The position numbers were made by a program, and so were the translations under genes. 64,000 bases of DNA from G965226155 sp965226155. GTDB lineage: Bacteria; Pseudomonadota; Gammaproteobacteria; Eutrophobiales; Eutrophobiaceae. Of this stretch, positions 46,704-57,362 are shown one piece after another (the stretch's first letter is position 1; each line of letters opens with the position of its first letter). The stretch lies in contig OZ245331.1 of NCBI GenBank assembly GCA_965226155.1, forward strand, positions 558,001-622,000. Reading direction: 5' to 3'. The notes below the pieces were generated by a model, which saw nothing but the letters and a program-made list of their open reading frames with translations, was not told the origin of the DNA and made no database searches.

Positions 46704-48209
46704 ATGATGTCTAGCAGGCGTAACATATTATTATCTGGTGTACTAAGTCTCTTACTGGGATTACTGACCCCCCTATCATTTGCTCCCTATTCCATTTACA
46801 TAACGGCATTGGTTACACTTGCGTGTCTGATCTATTTGTGGATAACATCAACACCTCGCACTGCTTTTCTATATGGCTACCTGTTTGGGCTAGGAATGTT
46901 TGGCTCAGGGGTCAGTTGGTTGCATATCAGTATAAACCTATTCGGTGGTGTAAATTTTTTCGCATCTGTCATCCTGACATTTCTGTTGATTGCTTTTATA
47001 TCCTTGTATCCGGCAATTACCGGTTACATTTATCGCCGCTTCTTTAGCCATATTTCCCGGTCTCTAGCACTATTACTGGTCATACCCTCTTTATGGTCCT
47101 TGAGTGAATGGGCCAGAAGCTGGATATTTACCGGATTTCCATGGCTCAACATGGGTTACAGCCATACTGATACACCGCTTAAAGGTATGGCAGCAGTTCT
47201 GGGTATTTACGGTATCAGCTGGCTTGCCATTTTTACGTCTGGCGCCCTAGCGAACCTGATAAATGCAAATAAGCGTCAACAACTAAAGACTTGTACCTTG
47301 ATTATAGTCATTTGGACAGGATGCTGGATGCTGCACCAACAGAACTGGACAGAAAATTCCGATGATGAGTTATCTGTCGCACTGGTACAGGGTTCAATTC
47401 CTCAAGAAATTAAATGGCGTCCAGAGATGAGGCAGACCACTATAAATTTATATAAAGAGCTTTCCAAAGATGTTCTTGACCATGATTTGATAGTCTGGCC
47501 AGAAGCAGCGATACCTGCCTTTTATCACCAGGTAGGGAGCCTGATTAACGAACTTGAATCCATCACACATAAAAATGGCAACCGAATAATGGTTGGAATG
47601 CCAGTGTATGATCCAAATACTCAGGAGTATTACAATAGCTTGGTTTCAATCGATAACAAGGTTACATTCTATTTCAAACGCCACCTCGTTCCTTTTGGTG
47701 AATATTTACCACTCAAGTTCCTGTTACAAGACTTGACGGATTATCTGAATATCCCTGTATCCGATTTCAGCTCAGGTAATGACCCGGCACCCGTTATGAT
47801 AAATTCGAATTACAATATCGGCGTATCAATCTGCTATGAAGATACATTCGGTGAAGAAGTGATCCAAGCTATGCCGGATGCGAACATCCTGGTTAATGTC
47901 AGTAACGATGCCTGGTTCGGTGATTCTGCGGCTCCACACCAGCACTTGCAAATGGCCAGAATGCGAGCACTGGAAACAGGCAGATACTTAGTGCGGGCAA
48001 CAAACACAGGAATATCAGCAATCATCAATGAAAAAGGTGAAATAACTGACCAGCTATTACAATTTGCTCCTGCGACACTCTCAGGGAAAGCCCGATTGTT
48101 TAACGGCTCTACGCCTTACGCCCGATATGGGAATTATCCTATAATTATAATTTCGCTCATCTTACTTGCGTTTACAGGCCTTACGAACAGTATTAGAAAG
48201 AAAAAATAA
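46704..48209 (+). CDS. lnt: apolipoprotein N-acyltransferase
   Basis: 501 residues. About six N-terminal membrane helices are followed by a periplasmic nitrilase domain. The triad is visible: Glu in DLIVWPEAAIPAFYH, Lys in VTFYFKRHLVPFGEY and Cys in IGVSICYEDTFGEE. A last helix precedes the KKK end. The enzyme adds the third acyl chain to lipoproteins. Last gene of the miaB-lnt operon. Confidence 0.95.
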   Translation: MMSSRRNILLSGVLSLLLGLLTPLSFAPYSIYITALVTLACLIYLWITSTPRTAFLYGYLFGLGMFGSGVSWLHISINLFGGVNFFASVILTFLLIAFISLYPAITGYIYRRFFSHISRSLALLLVIPSLWSLSEWARSWIFTGFPWLNMGYSHTDTPLKGMAAVLGIYGISWLAIFTSGALANLINANKRQQLKTCTLIIVIWTGCWMLHQQNWTENSDDELSVALVQGSIPQEIKWRPEMRQTTINLYKELSKDVLDHDLIVWPEAAIPAFYHQVGSLINELESITHKNGNRIMVGMPVYDPNTQEYYNSLVSIDNKVTFYFKRHLVPFGEYLPLKFLLQDLTDYLNIPVSDFSSGNDPAPVMINSNYNIGVSICYEDTFGEEVIQAMPDANILVNVSNDAWFGDSAAPHQHLQMARMRALETGRYLVRATNTGISAIINEKGEITDQLLQFAPATLSGKARLFNGSTPYARYGNYPIIIISLILLAFTGLTNSIRKKK

Positions 48210-48217
48210 ATTGTAAC

Positions 48218-48625
48218 CTAGTCATGCTCGACAACATTTCGACGCACATCATCGGCATCCTCTAATCGCTCTCTTAAAAATGGTTCTATTTCAGCCAGTG
48301 CCAATACGTCCTTGCGCCGCAATCGCAATAATGTCGTAGGAGTGATAGCCTTAACTGTAGCTGTACGCACTTGATCTCCAAGCAACGCCATTTCGCCAAA
48401 AAAATCACCGTCTTTTAACTCTGCTAGTAAATTATCAGCTTGTTGTTCACGGTAGACAATAACGTGTCCATGAGTTAATAGGTACAGTGCGTCTCCTTTC
48501 TCTCCTTCACCTATAACGATATCATTTGCGAGGAAAGTGACAGACTGGGCATGATCGGCCAGTCGTTGCAATAAATCGTCAGAAAGACCCTTCAACAAAG
48601 GTACTGTGCCAATCAGGTCACAAGG
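48218..48625 (-). pseudogene. cyclic-nucleotide domain of the antiporter, behind an amber codon
   Basis: In the same frame as the antiporter, a TAG at 48626-48628 separates SEPPPKL from PCDLIGTVPLLKGLSDDLLQ. The domain has the cNMP barrel GDALYLLTHGHVIVYREQ and GDFFGEMALLGDQVRTATVK. In intact relatives the antiporter and this sensor form one chain. A TTG at 48598 could restart translation, so a free 126-residue domain is possible. Confidence 0.75.
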
Positions 48626-50148
48626 CTACAACTTCGGTGGGGGTTCAGATATGGGCGGTATACTAGAGAGACAGGATTTGATTATTCGTTCGATGCTAGC
48701 ATAGGCCTTAGAACCGACTTCGCCATGCTGGTATGCTTGCATGGCATATTCATTTGCGACATTCAATGATACTTTCGTCAACAAACGGGTAATAAATCGT
48801 TTAAAAAATTCGGGAAACTCCTCTGAGACACTGTTTATTCGCTTCAGTCGTCTTTTTAACCTAGCCTGGTACTTATCGATAATCTCTTCTTTCACGTCAT
48901 CGCCAATACTTTTTTCATTACTAATCTCTTCTAGTACCTCGTTGCAAATAAATACACCGGCTATGTCACGTTGCAGACTGTATGAGAACCGCATGTACTG
49001 GTAGCGTGACAAAAGACCCGCCGCCCAGTCATGCTCTCGTAGCCTTTTCAGCAATGCATTCTCAAACCTGACAAAATAATTTTGTTTGCCTTTATTATTT
49101 TGTAACGAAAAATTTTGCGTATCTTTAGTCCAGTTCTCTCGATCCCGTTGAATATTATTTTTGATATCAAGATAAATATAATATTGAATCATGCCTATAT
49201 CATACAGGTACTTCAATTTGTCGATCTCCAGCCTTAAAGCCGAAATATTTAAGTGCCTTATTTCTTTTTTATTATCCTGCTCCGGCAGGTCACTAGCAAA
49301 AAGTTCTCGGTTCTTGGTCTGGATAAGTTTTTGGGTACCACGTGAAATTAATCCTGTCTGATGAAATTTATCTAATATACCGTTGGCGTTTTCTTCTGCT
49401 TGCTGCAATCCATGCCGAAACTCTTCTCGTTCATCATCCGTCAATCTGTCCATACCAAGCATTTTTATCAATGGTCTGATTGTCGACGCATTAATCAATA
49501 ATGAAAACATAGCGACTCCCAGAGTCAGATCGAGTAACAAGGTCTTACCTGGGATATCCGTTGGCATCGACATGACAATCGCTATGGCCAACCCTCCCTT
49601 TAATCCACCCCACCACATGATGTGGCGTTCACCAAGACTTACATGAGGTAATTTAAATAGCCAAATTGTTGCTGGGACCATACTGTAAACAGTCGCAGCA
49701 CGGGCAACCAATACCAGTAGAATCGCAATACATATCGCGTCTATACGGGTCATAAGCTGTAAGAGATTCATCGATATACCAACCAATAAAAAGAGTAATG
49801 AGTTACAAACTAGAGCAATCATTTCCCATGTTTCCTTAACGATATGAGTTGATGATTGAGGTATCCGGCTTGCTCCCAAAATACCTAGTGTAATTGCTCC
49901 GGCAACAACGGCCATAACTCCAGAAACATGCAATAAATGTTCAGCGACTGCAAAACTGGCATAGGCTAAGACGATAGAGAGAACTAAATAGGAACTAACA
50001 CCCACCTTCATGCGAACTAGAAACTCACTTAGTACGATCCCAATTACAATACCGGTTAGCCCTCCCCCCAAAAAAACCTTGAAGAATTCGGCTACAGCCC
50101 CGCCTGTATCAGACCAGACGAAACTACCGGACACCATTATGCCGATGA
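48626..50148 (-). pseudogene. NhaP/CPA1-type Na+/H+ antiporter, C-terminal part
   Basis: Continues from the TSD of the IS1595 element. It has membrane helices with LTGIVIGIVLSEFLVRM, LLHVSGVMAVVAGAITLGIL, the Arg/Asn-bearing LLFLLVGISMNLL and MWWGGLKGGLAIAIVMSMP. A long cytoplasmic helical domain (residues ~230-500) follows. Joined to the piece at 53097-53604 it gives the CPA1 fold. The gene is broken by an upstream frameshift, the insertion and the terminal amber codon. Confidence 0.85.
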
Positions 50149-50228
50149 TAATATTAGGTGTTTATCCCCTTGACACAACATAGTTAATTCTCTATAATTT
50201 GGCACATAAACTTAAAAAGGCGATTAAC

Positions 50229-51080
50229 ATGTGTTCAATTACCCGTTTCATTAAGCAATATCCGACTGACGAATCCTGCCTTGAAGGCATTATGAAATTG
50301 CGTTACGGTGGCACAACGCTTAATTGCCCGAAGTGCCAACAGAACGCCCGTTTTTACCGGGTTAAAAGGGAACGTGCTTATATATGCCAGCATTGCAAAT
50401 ATCAGCTTTTCCCTTGTGTTGGAACGCCTATGGAACGTTCCCGTACTTCCCTGCAAAAGTGGTTTATTGCTATTCACCTGTTCTGCACGTCCAGACATGG
50501 CGTAGCGGCAAAGGAACTTCAACGTCAGCTTGGTGTTACGTACAAGACGGCCTGGAGAATGGCGCATGAAATCCGTAAGTTTATGGCAGAAGTTGATAAC
50601 GAATGGCCGCTCGATGGGGATGTTGAAGCTGATGAGACTTATATCGGTGGGAAGCGTCCAGGAAAACGTGGACGCGGGGCAGCTGGCAAAACGGTTGTAT
50701 TCGGTATGCTGGAACGTGGCGGCGATGTCATGACTAAGGTTGTCCCTGACGTCAAGATGCGTACCTTGCAACCGATTGTTGTTGAGAATGTCAAAGCAGG
50801 TTCCACTATTCACACTGACGAACTTCGTTCTTACAAAGGACTGGATAAGTCTGGATACGACCACATGACGGTCAATCATGGCGCGGGTCAATACGTCAGA
50901 CTCAATAGCCACGTCAACAGCATTGAAGGCTTTTGGGCGCGTCTCAAGTTGTCTATTCGTGGGACTCATGTTCATGTTTCTGGGAAGCACCTTTGGAAGT
51001 ACGTGAAGGAGTTTGAGTATCGCTACAATCGCCGGAACCGGCCTGAGTCGATCTTCCGCGATCTGTTCGCTTCCCTGTAA
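50229..51080 (+). CDS. IS1595-family (ISXO2-like) transposase
   Basis: 283 residues from ATG 50229; an upstream start at 50199 lies within the end region. A zinc ribbon (NCPKCQQN and YICQHCKYQ) is followed by a helix-turn-helix (VAAKELQRQLGVTYKTAWRM). The DDE-type core has DVEADETYIGGKRPG, STIHTDELRSYKGL and HVNSIEGFWARLK. The frame is intact. Confidence 0.93.
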   Translation: MCSITRFIKQYPTDESCLEGIMKLRYGGTTLNCPKCQQNARFYRVKRERAYICQHCKYQLFPCVGTPMERSRTSLQKWFIAIHLFCTSRHGVAAKELQRQLGVTYKTAWRMAHEIRKFMAEVDNEWPLDGDVEADETYIGGKRPGKRGRGAAGKTVVFGMLERGGDVMTKVVPDVKMRTLQPIVVENVKAGSTIHTDELRSYKGLDKSGYDHMTVNHGAGQYVRLNSHVNSIEGFWARLKLSIRGTHVHVSGKHLWKYVKEFEYRYNRRNRPESIFRDLFASL

Positions 51081-51093
51081 CCATTGCTGATAG

Positions 51094-51115
51094 CACCCGG
51101 TTAAATCGCCGGGTG
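51094..51115. terminator. bidirectional hairpin between convergent genes
   Basis: CACCCGG (51094-51100) pairs with CCGGGTG (51109-51115). It lies between the stops of the transposase and the methyltransferase. No long T-tract. Confidence 0.55.
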
Positions 51116-51161
51116 GCGATGTGTGTAGGGTAGGTGTCGGTCTGTTTTCTCATAAGTCCTC

Positions 51162-52604
51162 CTATGCCATATACCCTAACCGCTTATTCTGCCGTCTCAA
51201 GCCAGATAGCGTGAAGGTGTTGGATTTCAATCTGTTGCACGGGCCGCATAGCAGGATACGGTTCGATATATGATTAATCCCGCCGTCAGAACGCGGGGTA
51301 TTGTGGTCCAGTTCAAGGTAACGCGGATCATCGAACGTGCGGTCGCAGCCTTGGCACTTTGGGCTATGTTGCGTCAGCAGGAATTCGTACATCTCAGCAC
51401 GGCTCATTTTCTTGCCTTCCGGTTCCTTGACTCGTTCCTTTACTCTAAGGAATGGTGTTGCGGTCTCACCGTAGTCGGTGCGAACTGGTAACTCTTTTGT
51501 ATATTTAACATCACCGAACAAACCGACTTCATTATGCAACCTGTTAACAACTGTCTCGTGCGCCTTGCCCCATATATCGATTCCAACCCACTGTCGACCC
51601 AAACGTTCGGCAGCTACACAAGTTGTCGCGCAACCTGAAAACGGGTCGAGCACCATATCGCCCTCATTGGAACTGGCTTTTATGATTCGTTCGTAAAGTT
51701 CAAGGGGCTTTTGAGTTGGGTATCCGGTGCGTTCTTTTGCCACCGCGTTGATCGGCGGAATGTCTATCCAAATATCTTCAACGGGATTGCCCTTCGACTC
51801 GTCCAAGTGCCGCTTTACCCGCACCATGTTTTCGGACGTGAAGACGAGTCGACCTTGGCTCCATGCCTCATCAATCCGGTCCTGATCCCATATCCAATGC
51901 TTGCCGTTAGGCGGTGCCATGACCTTGTCGCCAAAGCGGCGGGGAGGGCCTTGGCCCGCTTGTGTGAAGTTGTCGAGCCCATAGCGGCGGCCAGTGTCCC
52001 GCTCTGACTTTCCGTAGTGGCGAGCAACGCGCTCCTCTGACAGTGGGGTATAGATATTGTTCCACGTCGGCGTGGTCGTCTTGCCATAAGATAAAATCGT
52101 GTCGTGTACGCAACCAAATCCCTTTGTCTGGGCTTTAGAAGATCGGATTTTCTGCCATATCACTTCATTCCTGAAGTTCCTGTATCCAAATATCGCGTCC
52201 ATGACCGCTTTGAGATAATGGCTGGCAATCGGGTCACAATGCAGATAAATAGAGCCTGTTGGCTTCAGTAGCCTACGCATGGCTAACAGGCGCACGGCCA
52301 TGAAACACATGAACGCGCCCATACCGTCGGAGTGTGCGTAGCGCGCGGACTCTATAGCTTCCATCAGGTGCGGGTAATCGTCTTTTATCTGGTCAATCCA
52401 TTCTTGATGAACGTCTTTCTCCCATGACCACCTGTCCTGGAACTTGGCTCCGGCTGCCAAGCTGTCTGGCGTAGCGTGGAAATCCTTACCCTTGTTGAAC
52501 GGCGGGTCGGTGGCGATCAGATCAACACTCTCGCTATTCATGGCCTGCATGAACTTGAGATTATCGCCGTGAAACAGGGTGCGGTTTTGCCAGTTAGGAG
52601 TCAT
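51162..52604 (-). CDS. beta-class DNA methyltransferase fused to an HNH nuclease domain
   Basis: 480 residues. The catalytic motif IV DLIATDPPFNKGKDF lies near the N-terminus, and the SAM-binding motif I VLDPFSGCATTCVAAERL near residue 345, preceded by GYPTQKPLELYERII. This order is that of beta-class N6-adenine/N4-cytosine enzymes. The C-terminal ~75 residues form an HNH domain: CQGCDRTF, LELDHNTPRSDGGINH, NRILLCGPCNRLK. The combination in one chain, carried as a passenger of an IS, suggests modification and cutting in one protein, but whether the HNH part cuts is unknown. Its start overlaps the membrane protein stop by 11 bases. Confidence 0.88.
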   Translation of the reverse strand: MTPNWQNRTLFHGDNLKFMQAMNSESVDLIATDPPFNKGKDFHATPDSLAAGAKFQDRWSWEKDVHQEWIDQIKDDYPHLMEAIESARYAHSDGMGAFMCFMAVRLLAMRRLLKPTGSIYLHCDPIASHYLKAVMDAIFGYRNFRNEVIWQKIRSSKAQTKGFGCVHDTILSYGKTTTPTWNNIYTPLSEERVARHYGKSERDTGRRYGLDNFTQAGQGPPRRFGDKVMAPPNGKHWIWDQDRIDEAWSQGRLVFTSENMVRVKRHLDESKGNPVEDIWIDIPPINAVAKERTGYPTQKPLELYERIIKASSNEGDMVLDPFSGCATTCVAAERLGRQWVGIDIWGKAHETVVNRLHNEVGLFGDVKYTKELPVRTDYGETATPFLRVKERVKEPEGKKMSRAEMYEFLLTQHSPKCQGCDRTFDDPRYLELDHNTPRSDGGINHISNRILLCGPCNRLKSNTFTLSGLRRQNKRLGYMA

Positions 52605-53040
52605 TGCTTTTTATGGTTACTCCCATATCGTTATTCTTCTTATAATACCCCTTCCTCCAATAAGTCCACATTGCTTTTATTCGAAGGCATGGCTTATTCC
52701 AAGGGGGCAATCCTAACGTCACGGTGGGTTTCGACAGCTTGAATTTTGCTGATATTGGTTTAGCTTCTAAACGACATTCCTTACTATAAGAACCAAATTT
52801 ATATCGCAGCATAAACCATTTCGGAAAAGGTTCTTTGCCTTTAGGTTCCAGCCTGTATTCAAAAAGCCATGACGCGAAAACATACGCAACAAACCCAGCA
52901 GGCAAAGCAAGTCCGCCAGCAATAAAATGAGTTATGTCGCCTGTCAACATAAATTCCACTGAACTGAACACGATTGATGACGCAGCAACAAACCATAATT
53001 TTGGGCGCTGGATAAGTTGCATAAAATGATTCCAATCCAT
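52594..53040 (-). CDS. passenger membrane protein of unknown function
   Basis: 148 residues starting MDWNHFMQLIQRPKLWFVAA. Two membrane helices (FVAASSIVFSSVEFML, IAGGLALPAGFVAYVFASWL) are followed by a basic cytoplasmic tail (KPTVTLGLPPWNKPCLRI). Its first codon lies 48 bases inside the right IS end, and it is translationally coupled to the methyltransferase gene. No family recognised. Confidence 0.6.
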   Translation of the reverse strand: MDWNHFMQLIQRPKLWFVAASSIVFSSVEFMLTGDITHFIAGGLALPAGFVAYVFASWLFEYRLEPKGKEPFPKWFMLRYKFGSYSKECRLEAKPISAKFKLSKPTVTLGLPPWNKPCLRIKAMWTYWRKGYYKKNNDMGVTIKSNDS

Positions 53041-53096
53041 CCCATAATGCTATCCTGCGCCTTCTGTTGTGTCAATGGGATAAACGCCTAATATTA

Positions 53097-53604
53097 AAAA
53101 TAACTATCGCAGTCGCATCATTTAGAAGTGATTCACCCTCGACTAAAATTGTCAGTCTGAGTGGTGCGCCTAGTTCCTTGAATAGGGAAATAACAGCTAC
53201 TGGGTCAGTAGCAGAGATTAAGGCACCGAACAACAAGGCAAGAACGAGATCTATACCCAATAACAACCACAGGCCAACACCGATGAATGCAGTCGATATA
53301 AGAAGATCTGGAATAGCCATAGCCAAGACAGGTACTAGGTCTTTCACTAACTGTCTTGCATCTAGTTGAAGGCCGATTCAAATATTAACGCCGGTAAAAA
53401 CAAAAATAATACTAGTTCGGGTGTTAACTGAAATTGCAATAACGGTTCAAGCTGCGTCCAATTACGCGCAATTTCCCCAATCACGACACCGACGATGACT
53501 AAAAATACTGTAAAGGGGATAGGCAGGTTCCGGCTGATACCAGCAGCCAACATAGCTACAGTTAGCAACCCCATTGTAATCAGTACAATTTCAGATATCG
53601 GCAT
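53097..53604 (-). pseudogene. NhaP/CPA1-type antiporter, N-terminal part with frameshift
   Basis: Starts MPISEIVLITMGLLTVAMLA. The first helices end in [17 protein letters not shown], then a stop arises because one base is missing near 53365. With it restored, [19 protein letters not shown] follows. The ion-binding region [19 protein letters not shown] and [15 protein letters not shown] is intact up to the IS1595 insertion. The signature FESAFN-LDAR-TDPVAV-ND identifies CPA1 antiporters. Confidence 0.85.
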
Positions 53605-53657
53605 AATCTAGATTCAACATTAAGCGGTACAATCTCAGTCTACAGCAGAAAACCGGA

Positions 53658-54599
53658 TTATTCTGCCCGGAAACGCTTTTTCCCTGCGATTAAACTAAGA
53701 TAAATTACAACGAACAGACCTGTAGCAACCAATAACAATGACAAGCTAACAGATGTGGTTAGCTTGTTCGGAAATACCGGTATTGATGACATTAATCTTG
53801 TACTCTGATCGACGACTTCATATTCCCTCACTTGGAACGGCCATATTACCCAGAGCGAGGACACAAGTAATCCGATGATGTATAGAACTGTGCTGCGATA
53901 ATGTTTCTCTAGTAGAAATGACAGTATACGGCTGAAAACCACAAGACCTGTAGCGGCACCGAAGAAAAAAGGTGCCAATATTGAAAAATCAAAATAACCT
54001 ATTGCATTAAATATATAGGTATATTTATTGAGCACCAGAAGTACGAATGAACCTGAGATTCCCGGAAGTATCATGGCACAAATTGCCAGAGTACCAGATA
54101 GAAAAACAAACCATGATGTATTCGGCGTTTCCATCGGCACCCAATTAAATACTAACAAACCGAAAATTACTCCAGCAATTAGAATAAAAACATCACCCAT
54201 TTTAATTGCTGGTACATCACGTATTAAAATGATGATCGATCCTAAAATCAAACCGAAAAACAATCCATTGATTTGTTCTGGATAAAAGTAAAGTAATTCA
54301 GGCAACTCGATAACCCGTGTAAAAAATATCAACGCAATCCCAATACCAAAGAATAATGGCAACAAGAAACTGAAATGAGGTCGACTCGCTATCAATTTAA
54401 TATCGAAAAAAACAATGGATTTAATCCACAGTGCATCGAATGACCTGATTGCTAATATCAGTTCTTTATATATCCCCAGAATAAAGGCCATGGTACCACC
54501 ACTTACACCGGGAATTACATCTGCCGTACCCATACAGAATCCCTTTATAACAAGAATCATGTACTCCTTAATTTTTAATTTATCCGGCAATACGATCAT
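53658..54599 (-). CDS. popT: DUF368 undecaprenyl phosphate transporter (PopT-like)
   Basis: 313 residues, about nine membrane helices. The DUF368 signature repeats are GTADVIPGVSGGTMAFILGI near the start and AICAMILPGISGSFVLLVL in the second half, an internal pseudo-symmetry. DUF368 proteins (PopT) return undecaprenyl phosphate to the cytoplasmic face for wall and surface glycan synthesis. The neighbouring decayed glycan genes 15 kb away use the same carrier. Stand-alone gene. Confidence 0.88.
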   Translation of the reverse strand: MIVLPDKLKIKEYMILVIKGFCMGTADVIPGVSGGTMAFILGIYKELILAIRSFDALWIKSIVFFDIKLIASRPHFSFLLPLFFGIGIALIFFTRVIELPELLYFYPEQINGLFFGLILGSIIILIRDVPAIKMGDVFILIAGVIFGLLVFNWVPMETPNTSWFVFLSGTLAICAMILPGISGSFVLLVLNKYTYIFNAIGYFDFSILAPFFFGAATGLVVFSRILSFLLEKHYRSTVLYIIGLLVSSLWVIWPFQVREYEVVDQSTRLMSSIPVFPNKLTTSVSLSLLLVATGLFVVIYLSLIAGKKRFRAE

Positions 54600-54659
54600 T
54601 TGCTGACTTTGATTCTTGATCTGAAAAATTGATAATTAAATAAAAACTTTTATATTTAA

Positions 54660-55727
54660 CTACATTTGTTTCGAATGGTACTTTTGACTTAGTTCATGCA
54701 CGGCGTTGACGAGTACCCCTACGTTTTTCGGATCAATATCAGGATGTATGCCATGACCTAGATTGAAGATATGACCGCTACCTTCTCCATAAGATGCCAG
54801 TATCTTATCCGTTTCAAGCTGAATGGTATTTACATTTGAATATAAAACGGCGGTATCTAAGTTTCCCTGGATCGCAACCTTATTTTCTGTACGACGACGG
54901 ATATCACCTATATTCACAGTCCAGTCAACACCGACAGCATCACAACCTGCATCAGCAATATCCTCAATCCACAAGCCCCCGCCTTTTGTAAACAGGATTA
55001 TCGGGATCTGATTTAGACCTTTAAGGTTGGCGACTATCTTTTTCATGTAATCGAGTGAAAACTCACGGTAACTGTCATAAGACAGCGCACCTCCCCAGGA
55101 ATCAAAGATCATGACTATATCGACACCAGCTGTGATCTGCGCCTTCAAATATTCCGTGATAGAGTCTGACAGCAAGTCCAATAGTTTATGCAATGTCGCC
55201 GGCTGCTCATACATCATTCCCTTTGCCAAGTTAAACTCCTTACTTGAACACCCTTCTATCATATAAGTACCGATGGTCCATGGGCTACCGGCAAAACCAA
55301 TCAACGGGACTTTCCCATCAATTTCATGGGAGATGAGTCTCACTGCATCCATAACATAACGTAAATTGGTTTCTGGATCGGGTACACCCAATTGTTTGAT
55401 TTCAGCCATGGTTCGAACAGGTCGCTCAAACCGCGGGCCTTGTTTCTCTATTACACTCAAACCTAAACCCATGGCATCGGGAATTGTAAGAATGTCCGAA
55501 AACAAAATGGCCGCATCTAACGGGAAACGCTGTAAGGGCTGTAAAGTCACTTCACATGCTAGTTCGGGGGTTTTACACAAGGTTATGAAATCACCTGCAC
55601 GTTCCCTAGTCTTACGGTACTCGGGTAGATAGCGTCCGGCTTGACGCATAATCCAGACAGGCGTCATGTCTACTGGCTCTCGCCTTAATGCGCGGATTAT
55701 GCGGTCATTTTTTAATTGTGCTTTCAT
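54660..55727 (-). CDS. hemE: uroporphyrinogen decarboxylase
   Basis: 355 residues, full length. N-terminal [19 protein letters not shown] is the active-site signature, then [32 protein letters not shown] and the C-terminal [13 protein letters not shown]. Converts uroporphyrinogen III to coproporphyrinogen III in haem synthesis. It follows gltD in the same direction with about 190 bases between, as in many gammaproteobacteria. Confidence 0.96.
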   Translation of the reverse strand: MKAQLKNDRIIRALRREPVDMTPVWIMRQAGRYLPEYRKTRERAGDFITLCKTPELACEVTLQPLQRFPLDAAILFSDILTIPDAMGLGLSVIEKQGPRFERPVRTMAEIKQLGVPDPETNLRYVMDAVRLISHEIDGKVPLIGFAGSPWTIGTYMIEGCSSKEFNLAKGMMYEQPATLHKLLDLLSDSITEYLKAQITAGVDIVMIFDSWGGALSYDSYREFSLDYMKKIVANLKGLNQIPIILFTKGGGLWIEDIADAGCDAVGVDWTVNIGDIRRRTENKVAIQGNLDTAVLYSNVNTIQLETDKILASYGEGSGHIFNLGHGIHPDIDPKNVGVLVNAVHELSQKYHSKQM

Positions 55728-55916
55728 GAATATAACGGGTTGATTTAACTAGGGAAATAATACAGTAAAAAATTACTATAAACATTTATAAATTAGTCTG
55801 CTTAGAATCACTTAAATAAACGCAAGCCAGCAATGTTGTGGCTACAAAACTAGGAATTAATTTTTAACAAAGCAGTGGCTATTTAGTTTCGAAAATTACT
55901 ATTAATGAAAATTATC

Positions 55917-57362
55917 TTAGAGAAGAGCGGGGAGATCTGATTTACCCATCAAATACGCATCTATCCCCCTGGCAGCTGACCGACCTTCTGCGATCGCCCA
56001 AACAATTAGTGACTGTCCTCGCTGCATATCGCCGGCAGTAAACACTCCAGGGACATTGGTCATCCAGTTTTTATCCCGGTCGACATTACCTCGATCCGTT
56101 AACTCAACACCTAGTTTTTCTAACATTCCCTGTTTCTCTGGCCCGGCAAATCCCATTGCCAATAGTGCAAGCTCGCATGGTATATTGAATTCAGAACCGG
56201 GAATCTCCTCGAATGAGACGTGTTCTTGTTCTTTTTTCATTTTCATCTTTACTAATTCGAGTGCTTTTACCTGGCCGTTACCGTCATCAATAAAACGCCG
56301 GGTTGATACAGAATAAACGCGTTCGACTCCTTCTTCATGGGCAAACGATACACGATAAATCTGTGGCCATAACGGCCACGGATTATCAGACGATCGTTTA
56401 TCAGGAGGTCTAGGTAATATTTCTAATTGATGTACTGACCTTGCATTCTGCCTATTTGCAGTGCCTAGGCAATCTGCACCGGTATCACCACCACCGACAA
56501 TTACTACGTGCTTGTCCTTTGCTGAAATGAAATCATCATCTGCTATATCATCACCTTCGCAGCGTTTATTCTGCAAAGTTAGATACTCCATTGCAAAATT
56601 AACACCATTAAGATCTCTGCCTGGGACAGGCAAATCACGAGGTGAACAGGCACCTCCAGTCAATAACAAGGCATCACTCTCTTCCCTTAACGATTCAACA
56701 CTGGTATTGATCCCAACATGGCAATTAGTAATGAAATCCACTCCTTCCGTTTTCATTTGATCCAGTCTCCTGTCCAATCGATTCTTTTCCATTTTGAACT
56801 CTGGAATTCCATACCTTAATAATCCACCCATACGGTCGTCACGTTCATAAACCGTTACATCGTGACCTGCACGGCATAACTGTTGGGCAGCAGCGAGGCC
56901 AGCAGGACCCGATCCGACAATAGCAATCTTTTTGCCCGTCGTTTTTTCAGCGACAACTGGTTTTATCCAGCCATTTTCCCAAGCCTTGTCAATAATAGCC
57001 AATTCAATTGCTTTGATAGTCACCGGATCATCATTGATACCGAGTACACAAGAACCTTCGCAAGGTGCTGGACATAATGTCCCGGTAAATTCGGGAAAGT
57101 TATTTGTTGCATGCAGCCTGTTAATTGCCTCATGCCATTGATCACGATATACGAGATCATTCCAATCAGGGATAAGATTACCCAGAGGACAACCATCATG
57201 ACAAAAAGGTATACCGCAATCCATGCATCTGGAAGCTTGGGTTTTCAATGGTTCAACTGGCCATGGTTTCATCACCTGTCGCCAATCGTTAATGCGTTCT
57301 TCAACAGGCCGATATGGCTGTTTCTCTCGATGGAACTCGATGAAGCCGGTGACCTTACCCAT
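55917..57362 (-). CDS. gltD: glutamate synthase small subunit
   Basis: The ATG at 57362 overlaps the gltB stop by eight bases; the frame is open further up, but [20 protein letters not shown] is the usual N-terminus. It has 481 residues. Iron-sulfur cysteines lie in [17 protein letters not shown] and [15 protein letters not shown] binding in [15 protein letters not shown] and NADPH binding in [15 protein letters not shown]. It feeds electrons from NADPH to the large subunit. Confidence 0.96.
   Translation of the reverse strand: MGKVTGFIEFHREKQPYRPVEERINDWRQVMKPWPVEPLKTQASRCMDCGIPFCHDGCPLGNLIPDWNDLVYRDQWHEAINRLHATNNFPEFTGTLCPAPCEGSCVLGINDDPVTIKAIELAIIDKAWENGWIKPVVAEKTTGKKIAIVGSGPAGLAAAQQLCRAGHDVTVYERDDRMGGLLRYGIPEFKMEKNRLDRRLDQMKTEGVDFITNCHVGINTSVESLREESDALLLTGGACSPRDLPVPGRDLNGVNFAMEYLTLQNKRCEGDDIADDDFISAKDKHVVIVGGGDTGADCLGTANRQNARSVHQLEILPRPPDKRSSDNPWPLWPQIYRVSFAHEEGVERVYSVSTRRFIDDGNGQVKALELVKMKMKKEQEHVSFEEIPGSEFNIPCELALLAMGFAGPEKQGMLEKLGVELTDRGNVDRDKNWMTNVPGVFTAGDMQRGQSLIVWAIAEGRSAARGIDAYLMGKSDLPALL

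Larger units (their letters stand above)
50157..53088. mobile_element. IS1595-family element with passenger genes
   Basis: Ends are inverted repeats: GGTGTTTATCCCCTTGACAC at the left and, complemented, GGCGTTTATCCCATTGACAC at the right. The octamer TAATATTA flanks both sides (50149-50156, 53089-53096), the 8-bp duplication of this family. Deleting the element restores the antiporter frame across IVIFNIIIGIMVSG. Inside are the transposase (+), and a methyltransferase-HNH gene and a membrane protein gene (-), converging on a hairpin. Confidence 0.92.

Noticed and set aside
50235..50990. 251-codon antisense open frame across the IS1595 transposase
   Set aside because: Shadow of the transposase, which has zinc ribbon and DDE motifs on the + strand.
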